64,000 nucleotides of DNA from Streptomyces sp. SAJ15 (GTDB lineage Bacteria > Actinomycetota > Actinomycetes > Streptomycetales > Streptomycetaceae), in NCBI RefSeq assembly GCF_007595705.1, contig NZ_NISY01000018.1, positions 43,235 to 107,234 on the forward strand, written 5' to 3'. Each line of letters begins with the position of its first letter. Position 1 is the stretch's first letter. This document shows positions 34,680 to 42,830 of this stretch, piece after piece. A program made the position numbers and the translations under genes. The notes below the pieces were generated by a model. That model worked only from the letters and a program-made list of their open reading frames with translations, was not told the origin of the DNA and did not search any database.

Positions 34680-35438
34680 GTGCGAACTCGTACGTCAAGA
34701 GGCGCCGGGCGCTCCGTGCTCGTCACAGGTGGTAACCACGGCCTCGGGCTCGTCATCGCGCGGACCCTGGCGGCGGACGGCGACACCGTGGCGGTGACGT
34801 ATCTGTCCGGGCGACTGCCGAAGGGGGTCCTCGGTGTGCCCGCGTACCTGGGGGACCCCGGGTCCGTGGACAAGGTCTTCGACACGGTCGAGGAGGAACA
34901 GGGGCCGGTCGAGGTCCTGGTCGTCAACGCCTGCACGATCCACGACACCCTGATGCGAAGCATGCCGACCTGGTTCTATGAGCGCACTCTGACGGAGAAT
35001 CTGAACAGGGCCCGTTGGATGATGGGGCGGGTCATACCGGGCATGGTGCACAGAGGTGGCGGCCGCATCATCATGGTCGCCTCCGCGGCGACCCTGGATG
35101 GCGAAGCCGAGTGGGAGGCGGGCACCGGGCACCTCGAGTTGACGCGCGCCGTCGCCGCGGAGGTCGCGCCCTACGGCATCACCTGCAACCTCGTCCGCCC
35201 CGATCTGCCGCCTTCCGGCCAGGGCAGGGTGGAGCGGACGGGGGAGCGGTACGGGTGGATGGCGGACGAGGTGCCGGCCAGCGCCGGCGAGGCGGCGGTG
35301 GCGGCGACCGTCGCGTTGCTGGCCTCGCCCTCCAGCGGCGGCATCACGGGAACCGCCGTACCCGTCGTCGGAGCGTCGGGCATCGAGGCGACCGGGGTCG
35401 TCGCGTCTTCCGCCGGGCGTGCGGGGACACGAGCGTGA
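34680..35438 (+). CDS. SDR-family protein lacking the catalytic Tyr-Lys pair
   Basis: 252 aa, GTG start with AGGGGGAG. The Rossmann start SVLVTGGNHGLGLVIARTLA and VVNACTIHD (degenerate NNAG) identify a FabG-like SDR. The Ser is present (VASAAT), but where YxxxK should follow the sequence reads GEAEWEAGTGHLELTRAVA, so Tyr and Lys are replaced. The C-terminal GGITGTAVPVVG is normal. It may be a non-catalytic or regulatory SDR or a decaying ketoreductase. Its divergent MmyB regulator is a typical partner. Confidence 0.75.
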   Translation: MRTRTSRGAGRSVLVTGGNHGLGLVIARTLAADGDTVAVTYLSGRLPKGVLGVPAYLGDPGSVDKVFDTVEEEQGPVEVLVVNACTIHDTLMRSMPTWFYERTLTENLNRARWMMGRVIPGMVHRGGGRIIMVASAATLDGEAEWEAGTGHLELTRAVAAEVAPYGITCNLVRPDLPPSGQGRVERTGERYGWMADEVPASAGEAAVAATVALLASPSSGGITGTAVPVVGASGIEATGVVASSAGRAGTRA

Positions 35439-35454
35439 GCACCGAGCTGGAGTA

Positions 35455-35742
35455 GCCGGCCGAGCGCTTGCGGCTGTCCGACGTCAGCCGGTACGAGACG
35501 TTCGGCATGGTCGCCGCGGAAGCCTGGCCACCGCCACCCCGGTGCTCGCCTTCGACATCCCCTGTCTCCGCGACCTCGTCACCGACGACGTCGGCGTACG
35601 GGTGCCATCCGGCGACGTCGACGCGTACGCCGAGGCCCTCGTCACCCGGGCCGGCGACCCCGCCCGCTGCGCCGCCGGCCTCACGCAAACCTGGCTCCAA
35701 CTCCCTTCGAACAAACATGTGTTGACGGAACGTCAGTGTTGA
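35455..35742 (+). pseudogene. Glycosyltransferase family 4 remnant (frameshifted C-terminal fragment)
   Basis: One frame reads LSDVSRYETFGMVAAEAW and is then lost. The adjacent frame continues ATATPVLAFDIPCLRDLVTDDVGVRVPSGDVDAYAEALV. Together these rebuild the E-x-F-G-x-x-x-x-E-A-M-A donor-binding region and following helix of a GT-B group 1 glycosyltransferase. The shift lies near 35520-35535. The whole N-terminal domain is absent. The fragment occupies the gap between the SDR and the RiPP-like cluster and marks past rearrangement. Confidence 0.75.
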
Positions 35743-35768
35743 CCTTGCGTGGCCATGCCACCTAACAT
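35723..35768 (+). promoter_or_regulatory. Promoter of the RiPP-like cluster with overlapping palindrome
   Basis: TTGACC (35739-35744) and TAACAT (35763-35768) are separated by 18 bp, a good housekeeping-type promoter 30 bp before the precursor gene. Immediately upstream, TGACG-GAA-CGTCA (35723-35735) is a perfect inverted repeat that could be an operator. Confidence 0.65.
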
Positions 35769-35797
35769 CACGTGAACGCTGTTGTCTGAAGGGAGTC

Positions 35798-35971
35798 ATG
35801 ATGGCAATGAGTCACGCCCCAGCAATTGGCGCCACCACGGAATCAGCCACCTATGAATCACTGGTCGAGGACGCGCTGCGCGAACTCTCCGCCGCCGAGT
35901 CGGACGCGGTTCTCGAGCCGGTGGGGAGTGGCGACGAGGGTCCCCTGATGGCCTGGTTCGTAGCCACCTGA
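35798..35971 (+). CDS. Probable RiPP precursor peptide (57 aa)
   Basis: The strong ribosome-binding site GAAGGGAG (35788-35795) is followed by two adjacent ATGs; the second, at 35801, has better spacing. The peptide opens MMAMSHAPAIGATTESATYE, then an acidic helical leader-like part (SLVEDALRELSAAESDAVLE), then PVGSGDEGPLMAWFVAT. Leader plus short hydrophobic C-terminus is the shape of a RiPP precursor. GDEG may be the cleavage region and PLMAWFVAT the core (inference). A 15-bp hairpin separates it from an operon encoding a metallopeptidase-like protein, an exporter, a JmjC oxygenase and a HEXXH peptide-modifying enzyme. Confidence 0.7.
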   Translation: MMAMSHAPAIGATTESATYESLVEDALRELSAAESDAVLEPVGSGDEGPLMAWFVAT

Positions 35972-35990
35972 TCATTCCTGCAGGGCTATG

Positions 35991-36031
35991 GGGAGTTCCA
36001 GCCGCAGGAGATTCCCGCGGCTGGGACTCCC
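35991..36031 (+). terminator. Attenuator-like hairpin between precursor and modification genes
   Basis: GGGAGTTCCAGCCGC (35991-36005) pairs with GCGGCTGGGACTCCC (36017-36031) at 14 of 15 positions, with a G-T wobble, across an 11-nt loop. It lies 20 bp after the precursor stop, with no T-run. In RiPP operons such hairpins raise precursor-to-enzyme transcript ratio. Confidence 0.75.
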
Positions 36032-36064
36032 ATCGCAACGACCACAGGCCATGGGGAGCAAGTC

Positions 36065-37198
36065 TTGAGCGTTGTGCAGCCCAGCCGCGAAGTGCGGGCT
36101 GGAGTCGATTCACTCCTCGACCGGTACGTCGGCATCTCGGACCGCGATCACTGCGTCGTCGCCTTCTCTCCGGACAGTCGGGAGGCGGCCGCCTGGCTGG
36201 TGGCCGGACTGAAGCAGCGAAACCTCAGCACACAGCTGATCGGCATGCGGCCGCTCGTGGACTACGAGTTCGCCCAGCGTCTGAACTCCGCGGTAGCGGC
36301 GGCCGACCCCCTGACCGGTCGGCTCGTCATTTTCACGCTCGAACGAGACACGATGTCTCACTTCTCGCCCCTCCTTGACGTGCTGCAACGGTTCGGCGGT
36401 GACCGATGCATGGTGGTGCGCGTCATCAGCGCGTCGCGGGAGTTCTTCGAGAAGGCCCTCAACCTCGGACCAGACGAACTCAGCGCCCGGAATGCCGCAC
36501 TGCTGACGCGACTGACCAAGGCGCGCAGTATCAGGGTCCGCACTCGTGGCGGCACCGACCTGCGCATCCGACTCGACTCCGATCGATTCGACTGGATCAG
36601 CAACCGCGGCGTATGGCGGCCCGGCGGCTTCACCATTCTCCCGGCGGGGGAGATCGCCACCTATCCCGCCAGAATCGACGGCCGCCTGGTGGCGGACGGC
36701 GCGCTCAACTGCAACGTCATCACTCGGATCGACACCAGGCTGGCGGCTCACCCGTTGACGGTCGACATCGCCGACGGGCGCGCCACGGGCTTCGAGTGCG
36801 CCGATGACGACATCCGCGAGCTGGTGGAGCTCTGCTTCAAACAGCCACACGGCACCCGCGTGGGCGAGCTCGGCTTCGGAACCAACGCGGGGATCGACCA
36901 GTTCATCTCCGCCAACTCGCACATCAACGAACGACGAGTGGGAGTACACATCGGCTTCGGCCAGCACAACCAGGACCGTTCCGTGGTCGGCTACGAGGAG
37001 AAGGTGCATCTCGACCTCATCACGGATGGCGCGGAGATCTATATCGACGATGAGTCATCGCCTGTGGATCTGGCCGACATCCCGTTGACCGGGGACGCGC
37101 ATCCCGAGCTGGTGAGGGACGAGGACATCACGGGCGACTGCTGCGGGTTCGGTTACGGTCAGTTGACCGACCCTGCCTCGGCGGCTTCGATCGGCTGA
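36065..37198 (+). CDS. M29 aminopeptidase-like metalloprotein of the RiPP-like cluster
   Basis: 377 aa. The start is TTG 36065, with GGGGAG six bases upstream. The C-terminal half matches M29 (AmpS-type) metallopeptidases: GELGFGTNAGI (E268), HINERRVGVHIGFG (E289, H295) and KVHLDLI (H315, D317), so the metal-ligand set looks intact. The N-terminal half (AWLVAGLKQRNLSTQLIG, RGGTDLRIRLDSDRFDW) is also M29-like. The tail ends ITGDCCGFGYGQLTD, with adjacent Cys. In this cluster it could trim the leader, process the core's ends, or act as a non-proteolytic peptide-binding scaffold. MFS gene follows after 2 bp. Confidence 0.75.
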   Translation: MSVVQPSREVRAGVDSLLDRYVGISDRDHCVVAFSPDSREAAAWLVAGLKQRNLSTQLIGMRPLVDYEFAQRLNSAVAAADPLTGRLVIFTLERDTMSHFSPLLDVLQRFGGDRCMVVRVISASREFFEKALNLGPDELSARNAALLTRLTKARSIRVRTRGGTDLRIRLDSDRFDWISNRGVWRPGGFTILPAGEIATYPARIDGRLVADGALNCNVITRIDTRLAAHPLTVDIADGRATGFECADDDIRELVELCFKQPHGTRVGELGFGTNAGIDQFISANSHINERRVGVHIGFGQHNQDRSVVGYEEKVHLDLITDGAEIYIDDESSPVDLADIPLTGDAHPELVRDEDITGDCCGFGYGQLTDPASAASIG

Positions 37199-37200
37199 GC

Positions 37201-38487
37201 ATGCCCAACCTGAGCAAGATGCTTACCGGACGCATGGCCGGCAGCGCCATGGAACTGCGCGACTTCCGCTTTCTCTGGGCCGGCCAGGCCGTCAGTGCCG
37301 TGGGGGACCAGCTCTTCACCGTAGCCGTGTCTCTCCGGGTGATCGAGGTCGGCGGTGACGCCGGCGACGTCGGGCTGGTGATCGGCGGCCGAATCCTGGC
37401 CATGGTCCTGTTCGCGCTCCTCGGCGGTGTCTGGGCGGATCGTGTGCCCCGGCGAAGGGCGATGATCTTCGCTGATGGATTCCGGCTGGCGGCCATCACC
37501 GTGGTCGTGCTGGGAGCGTTCGACACGGCCACACTTCCACTCGCCGTCATGACCTTCCTGGTGGGCAGCGGTGAGGCGTTCTTCCGCCCCGCATACGGCG
37601 GGCTGGTGCCTTCACTCGTCCCCGAAGAGCGGTTGCTCAGCGCGAACGCGTGGCGAGGCGCCACGGAGAGCGCAGCAGCCGTGATGGGGCCGGCGCTTGG
37701 CGGGCTGTTGGTGGCTACCGCCGGGACCCGGTGGGCGTTCACCATCAACGCCGCCACGTTCGTGGTCAGTCTGGTCTGCGTCCTCGCGGTCACCGAACCG
37801 CCGATGCGACGGCCGGAGACCCGCTCCTCCATCATCCACGAGACGCGAGAAGGTCTGTCGGCGGTGCGCCGCGTTCGCTGGACGTCGGCCGTTCTCGTCA
37901 TGACCGCGGTGCAGACCATGTTCGTCGTCGCGCCCCACATGGTGCTGCTGCCGGTCATCACTCAGGAGGAGTTCGCGGGGCCTTCGGCCTACGGTCTGGT
38001 GATCGCCATGTTCAGCCTCAGCGGCCTCATCGGCACGATCGCCGTCGGGCGCGTCCCCCTGCGGCGCCCCGGAACGAGTGCGATCATCTTCAACGCCCTC
38101 TTCACCGCCGTTCCCCTGGTACTGCTCACCCCGTTCTCCATCTGGTGGGTGATGGGCGGATACATCATCGCGGGACTCGCGATGATGCCTTTCAACGTCC
38201 TCTTGCAAACCGCACTGCAGCGCCAGTTCCCCCCGTCGCTGCTCGGCCGGGTGACCTCGGTCGACTGGCTGTGCAGCCTCGCCCTGCTACCGATCGGCCT
38301 CGCGGCCGCCGGGCCCCTGGCGGACGCCGTGGGGCGCACGACAGTGCTGGTCGTCGCCGCGGTGGTGCAGCTCGGTGCCTCGGTGGCGGTGCTGACTGTG
38401 CCCGGGGTACGCGATTTCCATCAGGATGAACCGTCAGCTGTCGAGAATTCGGAGGTAGCCGGAGATGGCAGTCGAACAAGTTCTTGA
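37201..38487 (+). CDS. MFS exporter of the RiPP-like cluster
   Basis: 428 aa with about 12 membrane segments. It starts ELRDFRFLWAGQAVSAVGDQLFTVAVSLRVIE, typical of the MFS_3 (enterobactin exporter EntS-like) group, with the A-motif GGVWADRVPRRRAM between TM2 and TM3. Upstream ribosome-binding sequence is weak, consistent with translational coupling to the M29-like gene 2 bp away. The JmjC gene starts 23 bases before its stop. It probably exports the mature peptide or gives self-resistance. Confidence 0.87.
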   Translation: MPNLSKMLTGRMAGSAMELRDFRFLWAGQAVSAVGDQLFTVAVSLRVIEVGGDAGDVGLVIGGRILAMVLFALLGGVWADRVPRRRAMIFADGFRLAAITVVVLGAFDTATLPLAVMTFLVGSGEAFFRPAYGGLVPSLVPEERLLSANAWRGATESAAAVMGPALGGLLVATAGTRWAFTINAATFVVSLVCVLAVTEPPMRRPETRSSIIHETREGLSAVRRVRWTSAVLVMTAVQTMFVVAPHMVLLPVITQEEFAGPSAYGLVIAMFSLSGLIGTIAVGRVPLRRPGTSAIIFNALFTAVPLVLLTPFSIWWVMGGYIIAGLAMMPFNVLLQTALQRQFPPSLLGRVTSVDWLCSLALLPIGLAAAGPLADAVGRTTVLVVAAVVQLGASVAVLTVPGVRDFHQDEPSAVENSEVAGDGSRTSS

Positions 38488-39421
38488 TGATCCGTCCATG
38501 CTGGCATCTATTCGGGACAAGCAGCCGCATGTCAGCCGCAACCTGGGTGATCTCGGCGAGGTGTTCTCCACGGAGATCGCGCAACGACTCCTTTTCGAAC
38601 GAGGGCTGCGCACTCCCTATATCAGGCTGTGGCGCCACGGCGACGACATAGGAGTCAGGGACGCCGCCAAGACCAAGGGCGGAGCCGACGAGCGCCGAGT
38701 GCTGGCAGGCCTCGCGGACCCGCAGTACGTCGTGTCGCAGATGCGCGCGGGAGCGACGCTCGTCTTCCAGGCGATGTCCACGTACTGCCCCGAGGTGGCG
38801 ACCTTCTGCGCGGATCTGGCTGAGGACGTCGGATGCCCCGTCGCGGCCAACGCCTTCCTGACGCCGCCACACGCGCAGGGCGCCCCGGTGCACTACGACA
38901 TGGCCAGCGTCTTCATACGACAGCTGGCCGGCTCCAAGACATGGCGACTCCATGAACCACCCAAGCAATGGCCCATCAGGCGTTCGAAGCCGGGCGACAA
39001 ACCGGAGACTCCACTGTCTCAGGAAGTCACTCTCCACCCAGGTGACTGCCTCTACCTGCCGCGTGGTTACTACCATGAGGGGATCACGGGAGACCAGGGG
39101 TCCGTTCACATCACGTTCTCCGACGGAGTGGAGGACCACTGGCTGGAGATCCTGCATGACGTGCTGGATCTGGTAGCCGAGCGGACCGAATCGTTGCGGG
39201 GTCGGCTGCCCGGCAGGTCCGAGGCGTTGAGCGGCCAGTCGAAGGCGATCTGGCAAACCGTCCGAGAGGATGTGTCGCGTGCCCTGGATGACCTGGGCGA
39301 CGAGATGATATCCGCCCTGATCCTGCGGCGACTCCAGGCGCGCGAGCAGGAACTCGCGAGGACCGAAGCGACCTCGCTTGCTGACATCCTGGTAGTGGAG
39401 TCGAAACCCGGTGACGAGTGA
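38465..39421 (+). CDS. JmjC/cupin-type Fe(II)/2-oxoglutarate oxygenase
   Basis: 318 aa, ATG with GGAGG upstream inside the MFS gene. The double-stranded beta-helix has a facial triad H143-x-D145 (VHYDMASVFIRQLAGSKTW) and H204 (YLPRGYYHEG), with the cupin_4 motif LHPGDCLYLPRG. Ribosomal oxygenases (RoxA/MINA-like) of this group hydroxylate protein side chains. Inside a RiPP-like operon the substrate is more likely the precursor peptide. The C-terminal ~90 residues are helical and may be a dimerisation or peptide-binding region. Its stop overlaps the next start (TGATG). Confidence 0.85.
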   Translation: MAVEQVLDDPSMLASIRDKQPHVSRNLGDLGEVFSTEIAQRLLFERGLRTPYIRLWRHGDDIGVRDAAKTKGGADERRVLAGLADPQYVVSQMRAGATLVFQAMSTYCPEVATFCADLAEDVGCPVAANAFLTPPHAQGAPVHYDMASVFIRQLAGSKTWRLHEPPKQWPIRRSKPGDKPETPLSQEVTLHPGDCLYLPRGYYHEGITGDQGSVHITFSDGVEDHWLEILHDVLDLVAERTESLRGRLPGRSEALSGQSKAIWQTVREDVSRALDDLGDEMISALILRRLQAREQELARTEATSLADILVVESKPGDE

Positions 39422-40374
39422 TGGGGGTCGGCCGCGACGAGGTGATCCGGGTCGGAATGACGTCGACCGGGACCGTGAGCCTGGTCCGAAGCTACCAACG
39501 GGCAGTCCTCCGGCGCCTCGAACCCCATCTCCCGGCAGGGCACGCACCCTCCTGCCTGCACCCCGCGCTGGTGTGGGAGGCGACACGGATATCCGCCGGG
39601 AGTGGTGCGGACCACGCTTCCGGGACCACGGCGGATCGCGAGCGCATCGCCGACCTGATCCGTGGTCTGGCCACCGCGGGCCCCCTGCCGGCGCTTGAGC
39701 ATGTCGCGCTCGACGCGACGTCGTGCCCCGACTGGTGCCTCCAGGGCGCCCAAGAACTTCTGTCGGACATTCAGCGGACAACCGGCGCGAGTGATGCCGC
39801 CTTCAGCGCACCGAACATGACCGAGGCGACCGCGCACCTGGAAGCCGCCCGGGAGACCCTGCGAAGGGTATGGCCGGAGGCCGCCCTGGAAACGGATCTA
39901 CTGATCCGCGTCATCGTGTACGTGCAGGCCGGCGCCTTCCGTTCGGCGACGCTTCGACAGACCTTCGGAGCCGTCTACCTCGGGACCGCCAGCGTCGAAA
40001 GCACTCCCGCCGCCTTCGAGGCGCTCCTGCACGAAACCGGCCACCACGCCCTCTACCTGCGAAACCACTTCGAGACGTTCGTGACGAACGGCGACGACAT
40101 GGTGACCCACCCGCTGCGGGCCGATCCGCGGCCGGTCGCCGGCGCCGTACACGCCGCGCATGTCCTCGCGCGCATGACGTACGGACTCGCCCGCTGGGCA
40201 CGGGAGCGGTCAGCGCCGCCGGAGGTCTCCGAGAGGCGTGACAGCGCCCTCCGACGTCTCCAGGGAACCATCGCGGCACTGAAGCCGGTCGCCGAGTGGA
40301 CGGACAGAGGTCGGTTGTACTTCGACGACCTCCTCAGATGGGAGCAGGAACTGACGGACGCGCACCCCGGCTGA
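39421..40374 (+). CDS. HEXXH-motif peptide-modification enzyme (putative 2OG-dependent peptide hydroxylase family)
   Basis: 317 aa, coupled to the JmjC gene by TGATG. The key motif is HETGHH at residues 204-209, within FEALLHETGHHALYLRN. The preceding region (LRQTFGAVYLGTASVESTPA) is typical of the HEXXH putative peptide-modification family found in RiPP operons; members have been reported to act as 2-oxoglutarate-dependent beta-hydroxylases rather than proteases. Here it would modify the 57-aa precursor, possibly together with the JmjC enzyme. It is the last gene of the operon. The alternative, a true zinc protease, is less likely. Confidence 0.75.
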   Translation: MGVGRDEVIRVGMTSTGTVSLVRSYQRAVLRRLEPHLPAGHAPSCLHPALVWEATRISAGSGADHASGTTADRERIADLIRGLATAGPLPALEHVALDATSCPDWCLQGAQELLSDIQRTTGASDAAFSAPNMTEATAHLEAARETLRRVWPEAALETDLLIRVIVYVQAGAFRSATLRQTFGAVYLGTASVESTPAAFEALLHETGHHALYLRNHFETFVTNGDDMVTHPLRADPRPVAGAVHAAHVLARMTYGLARWARERSAPPEVSERRDSALRRLQGTIAALKPVAEWTDRGRLYFDDLLRWEQELTDAHPG

Positions 40375-40483
40375 TCGACGGCGGTTCGTGAAGCTCCTGC
40401 GAAGGCCGACGCGGCGCGAGCCCGCCCTCCTGCGACAGGCCGACAGACGGTCCTGCCGAGTGAGCCGGTTCGCGCCGCCCCGG

Positions 40484-41149
40484 TCACCGCTCGCCTGCGA
40501 CGACCGCGCCGGACTCGTACGCGAACACGACGACCTGGGCGCGGTCGCGAAGGCCGAGTTTGGCGAGGATGCGTCCCACATGGGTCTTGACGGTCTGCTC
40601 GGCGAGGACGAGGGACTCGGCGATCTCGATGTTGGACAGGCCGCGCGCGATCAGGCGGAGCACGTCGGTCTCGCGTGGAGTCAGCGCGCTCAGTGCGGCG
40701 GGGCTCGGACGGTCGGTGGCGCGTCTGCGGGCGAAGTCCGCGATGAGGCGGCGGGTGATGGACGGCGCGAGGAGCGCGTCGCCGGCGGCGACGACCCGTA
40801 CGGCGTGCATCAGTTCGTCGGCGGGCGCGTCCTTGAGCAGGAACCCGCTGGCGCCGGCGCGAAGCGCTTCGTAGACATAGTCGTCCAGGTCGAAAGTGGT
40901 GAGCATCAGGACCCTGGGCCGGTCGCCTCCGTCGTGGAGCAGCCGGCGGGTCGCCTCCAGCCCGTCCATCACCGGCATCCGGACGTCCATGAGGACGACG
41001 TCCGGTGCGAGGCGCGCGGCGGCGTCCAGCGCCGCCGCGCCGTCCGCGGCGTCGCCGACGACCTCGAGGTCCGGCTGGGCGGCGAGCAGCGCGCCGAAGC
41101 CCTGGCGGACCATCGCCTGGTCATCGACGATCAGGATGCGGGTACTCAT
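40484..41149 (-). CDS. LuxR-type (NarL) response regulator
   Basis: 221 aa. The receiver domain has the acidic pocket (ILIVDDQ), phospho-acceptor Asp55 (DVVLMDVRMP) and Lys in FLLKD. The C-terminal LuxR HTH is LTPRETDVLRLIARGLSNIEIAESL, then QTVKTHVGRILAKLGL. Its ATG overlaps the histidine kinase stop (TGATG), so it is the cognate regulator of that kinase. Confidence 0.93.
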   Translation of the reverse strand: MSTRILIVDDQAMVRQGFGALLAAQPDLEVVGDAADGAAALDAAARLAPDVVLMDVRMPVMDGLEATRRLLHDGGDRPRVLMLTTFDLDDYVYEALRAGASGFLLKDAPADELMHAVRVVAAGDALLAPSITRRLIADFARRRATDRPSPAALSALTPRETDVLRLIARGLSNIEIAESLVLAEQTVKTHVGRILAKLGLRDRAQVVVFAYESGAVVAGER

Positions 41150-42303
41150 CACACTCCGCGCAACGGCAGGGAGACGGCGACCCTGTAGCCGCCGTCCTGG
41201 GTGGTTCGGGCCGAGAACTCGCCGCCGAGCAGGGTGACGCGTTCCCGCATGCCCATCACACCATGGCCGCTTCCCGCCAGGGTGAGCGGCTGTCCGACAG
41301 CGGGACCGTTGTCGACGGAGAGCCGCAGCAGGTCGGGGGACCTGTGCAACCGGACCTCGACAAGCGCGCCCGGCGCGTGTCTGCGCGCGTTGGACAAGGA
41401 CTCCTGGAGAACGCGGTACGCGCACAAGCCCACCGTCGGTGGCACGCCCTCCACATCGCCGACCACGTCCAGTCGCACTCCCGATCCGGCCTCGGCGACC
41501 AACGCGGCGACGTCGTCCAGCGCGGGCTGCGGCGCACGCTCGGCATCGGTGCCTTCGCCGCGCAGCAGGCCGAGCAGTCGGCGCATGTCGGTCAGCGCCT
41601 CCCGCGCGGCGCCGCTGATGGCCTTGAACTCCTCATGTGTCTCGCCCGACGTGTCCGGGAGCCGGTACGGCGCCGTCTCCGCGCGCACCGCGATCAGCGA
41701 CATATGGTGCGCGACGACGTCATGCAGCTCCCTCCCGATGCGCGCCCGCTCTTCGAGCAGAGCCCGCTTGGTCCGCTCCGCCTCGCTGATCCGCTCTTGT
41801 TCGGCCAGACGCCGCCGGGTTCGGTCACGGTCGCGCAGGACCTCGGCGGCGGCCAGCACGATGCCGACTCCCACGACGGCCACCAGCAGGTCTGTCCAGT
41901 CCCCACGCGTCGGGAACAGCACGAGCAGCACCGCGGTGGCGGCCGTGAACGCCGCGCCGAGCCCTACCGCGAGCGGCCGACCCACCCGGCTCGCCGCCGC
42001 GAGCATCACCGTCAGGTACGCGGCCAGGCTGGTCACCCCCCACGGCCAAGGCTCGGCGACGGAGACCGGGCGGGTGACCACCGCCGTGACCACCACGGCC
42101 GCGAAGGACACGGACCACGCCAACAGCGGCCGCGACCGGCACCACAGCAGCGGGGCCACCCGGAGCACGGTCAGTGCCAGCGTGACGTCCGCGTCCGTCG
42201 CATAGTGCTGGCTCAGGTCGAGCCAGCCCAACACCAGCAGGACCAGCGCCCCCGCCGGCCAGATCACCGCACGCAGCCGCCTCGACGCGAAGAAGTCGTC
42301 CAT
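41149..42303 (-). CDS. Sensor histidine kinase (NarL-associated, HisKA_3 type)
   Basis: 384 aa. Four to five membrane helices cover residues 10-155, followed by a coiled linker (DRDRTRRRLAEQERISEAER). The HisKA_3 phospho-acceptor is His194 in RELHDVVAHHMSLIAVRAE, and the C-terminal ATPase is degenerate but recognisable (DNGPAVGQP, GHGVMGMRERVTLLGG). It autophosphorylates and passes phosphate to the response regulator encoded next. There is no large sensory loop, so it probably senses within the membrane or through the small membrane protein encoded 6 bp upstream. Confidence 0.92.
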   Translation of the reverse strand: MDDFFASRRLRAVIWPAGALVLLVLGWLDLSQHYATDADVTLALTVLRVAPLLWCRSRPLLAWSVSFAAVVVTAVVTRPVSVAEPWPWGVTSLAAYLTVMLAAASRVGRPLAVGLGAAFTAATAVLLVLFPTRGDWTDLLVAVVGVGIVLAAAEVLRDRDRTRRRLAEQERISEAERTKRALLEERARIGRELHDVVAHHMSLIAVRAETAPYRLPDTSGETHEEFKAISGAAREALTDMRRLLGLLRGEGTDAERAPQPALDDVAALVAEAGSGVRLDVVGDVEGVPPTVGLCAYRVLQESLSNARRHAPGALVEVRLHRSPDLLRLSVDNGPAVGQPLTLAGSGHGVMGMRERVTLLGGEFSARTTQDGGYRVAVSLPLRGV

Positions 42304-42309
42304 CGCGGA

Positions 42310-42777
42310 TCAGGCTATCCCGGTCGGCCCAGGCCCCCGCCGCGGTGTGCGGGGCCGGTGGCTGACGCGCGCCTGAAGCCTGGTCAGCCCCGCGACGACG
42401 CAGGTCAACACGCACAGGAACGCGTAGGCGCCGGCGGCGTGCACGGCCCACGCCCCGACAAGGGTCGGGCCACCCCATGAGTCCGGAGAGTGTCCGGGCA
42501 GGCCGACCAGGGGGCGAAGTGGGTACAGCGCACTGGCCAGCATGGTGAACCACGCGTAGCCCGTCGTGACGACGATCGCCAGGCTCACCGCCACGGCGGC
42601 CGACACGCGGAGCACCGACAGCCGGTGCGCCGCCCGCACGCCCGCCCTCGGGGCGGCGACCGCGCGAGCAGCGCCGCGCCACACAGGGGCGGAGACCGGA
42701 GCGCACAGCACTCTCCGGACCGTCGACGCGCGACCCACCAGTACCTTGTCACGGCCCATCATGGGAACGAACGACAT
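42310..42777 (-). CDS. Small two-helix membrane protein co-transcribed with the two-component system
   Basis: 155 aa from ATG 42777, set by GGGAGGA. Two hydrophobic segments (AAVAVSLAIVVTTGYAWFTML and LVGAWAVHAAGAYAFLCVLTCVVAGL) flank an outer loop with PLVGLPGHSPDSWGGP. The ends are Arg-rich and probably cytoplasmic. I recognise no domain. The 6-bp gap to the kinase makes it the first gene of the operon, so it may be a signal-sensing or kinase-modulating accessory protein. Confidence 0.7.
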   Translation of the reverse strand: MSFVPMMGRDKVLVGRASTVRRVLCAPVSAPVWRGAARAVAAPRAGVRAAHRLSVLRVSAAVAVSLAIVVTTGYAWFTMLASALYPLRPLVGLPGHSPDSWGGPTLVGAWAVHAAGAYAFLCVLTCVVAGLTRLQARVSHRPRTPRRGPGPTGIA

Positions 42778-42830
42778 GGAATCCTCCCGCTCACGTCGAC
42801 CACCGATCGTGGTCGCCGACAGAGGCAACC

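Noticed and set aside
40411..40478. GCGGCGCGA / TCGCGCCGC inverted repeat between the HEXXH gene and the response regulator
   Set aside because: Arms are 9 bp and 50 bases apart. It could be a weak terminator, but in such GC-rich DNA the match is not persuasive.
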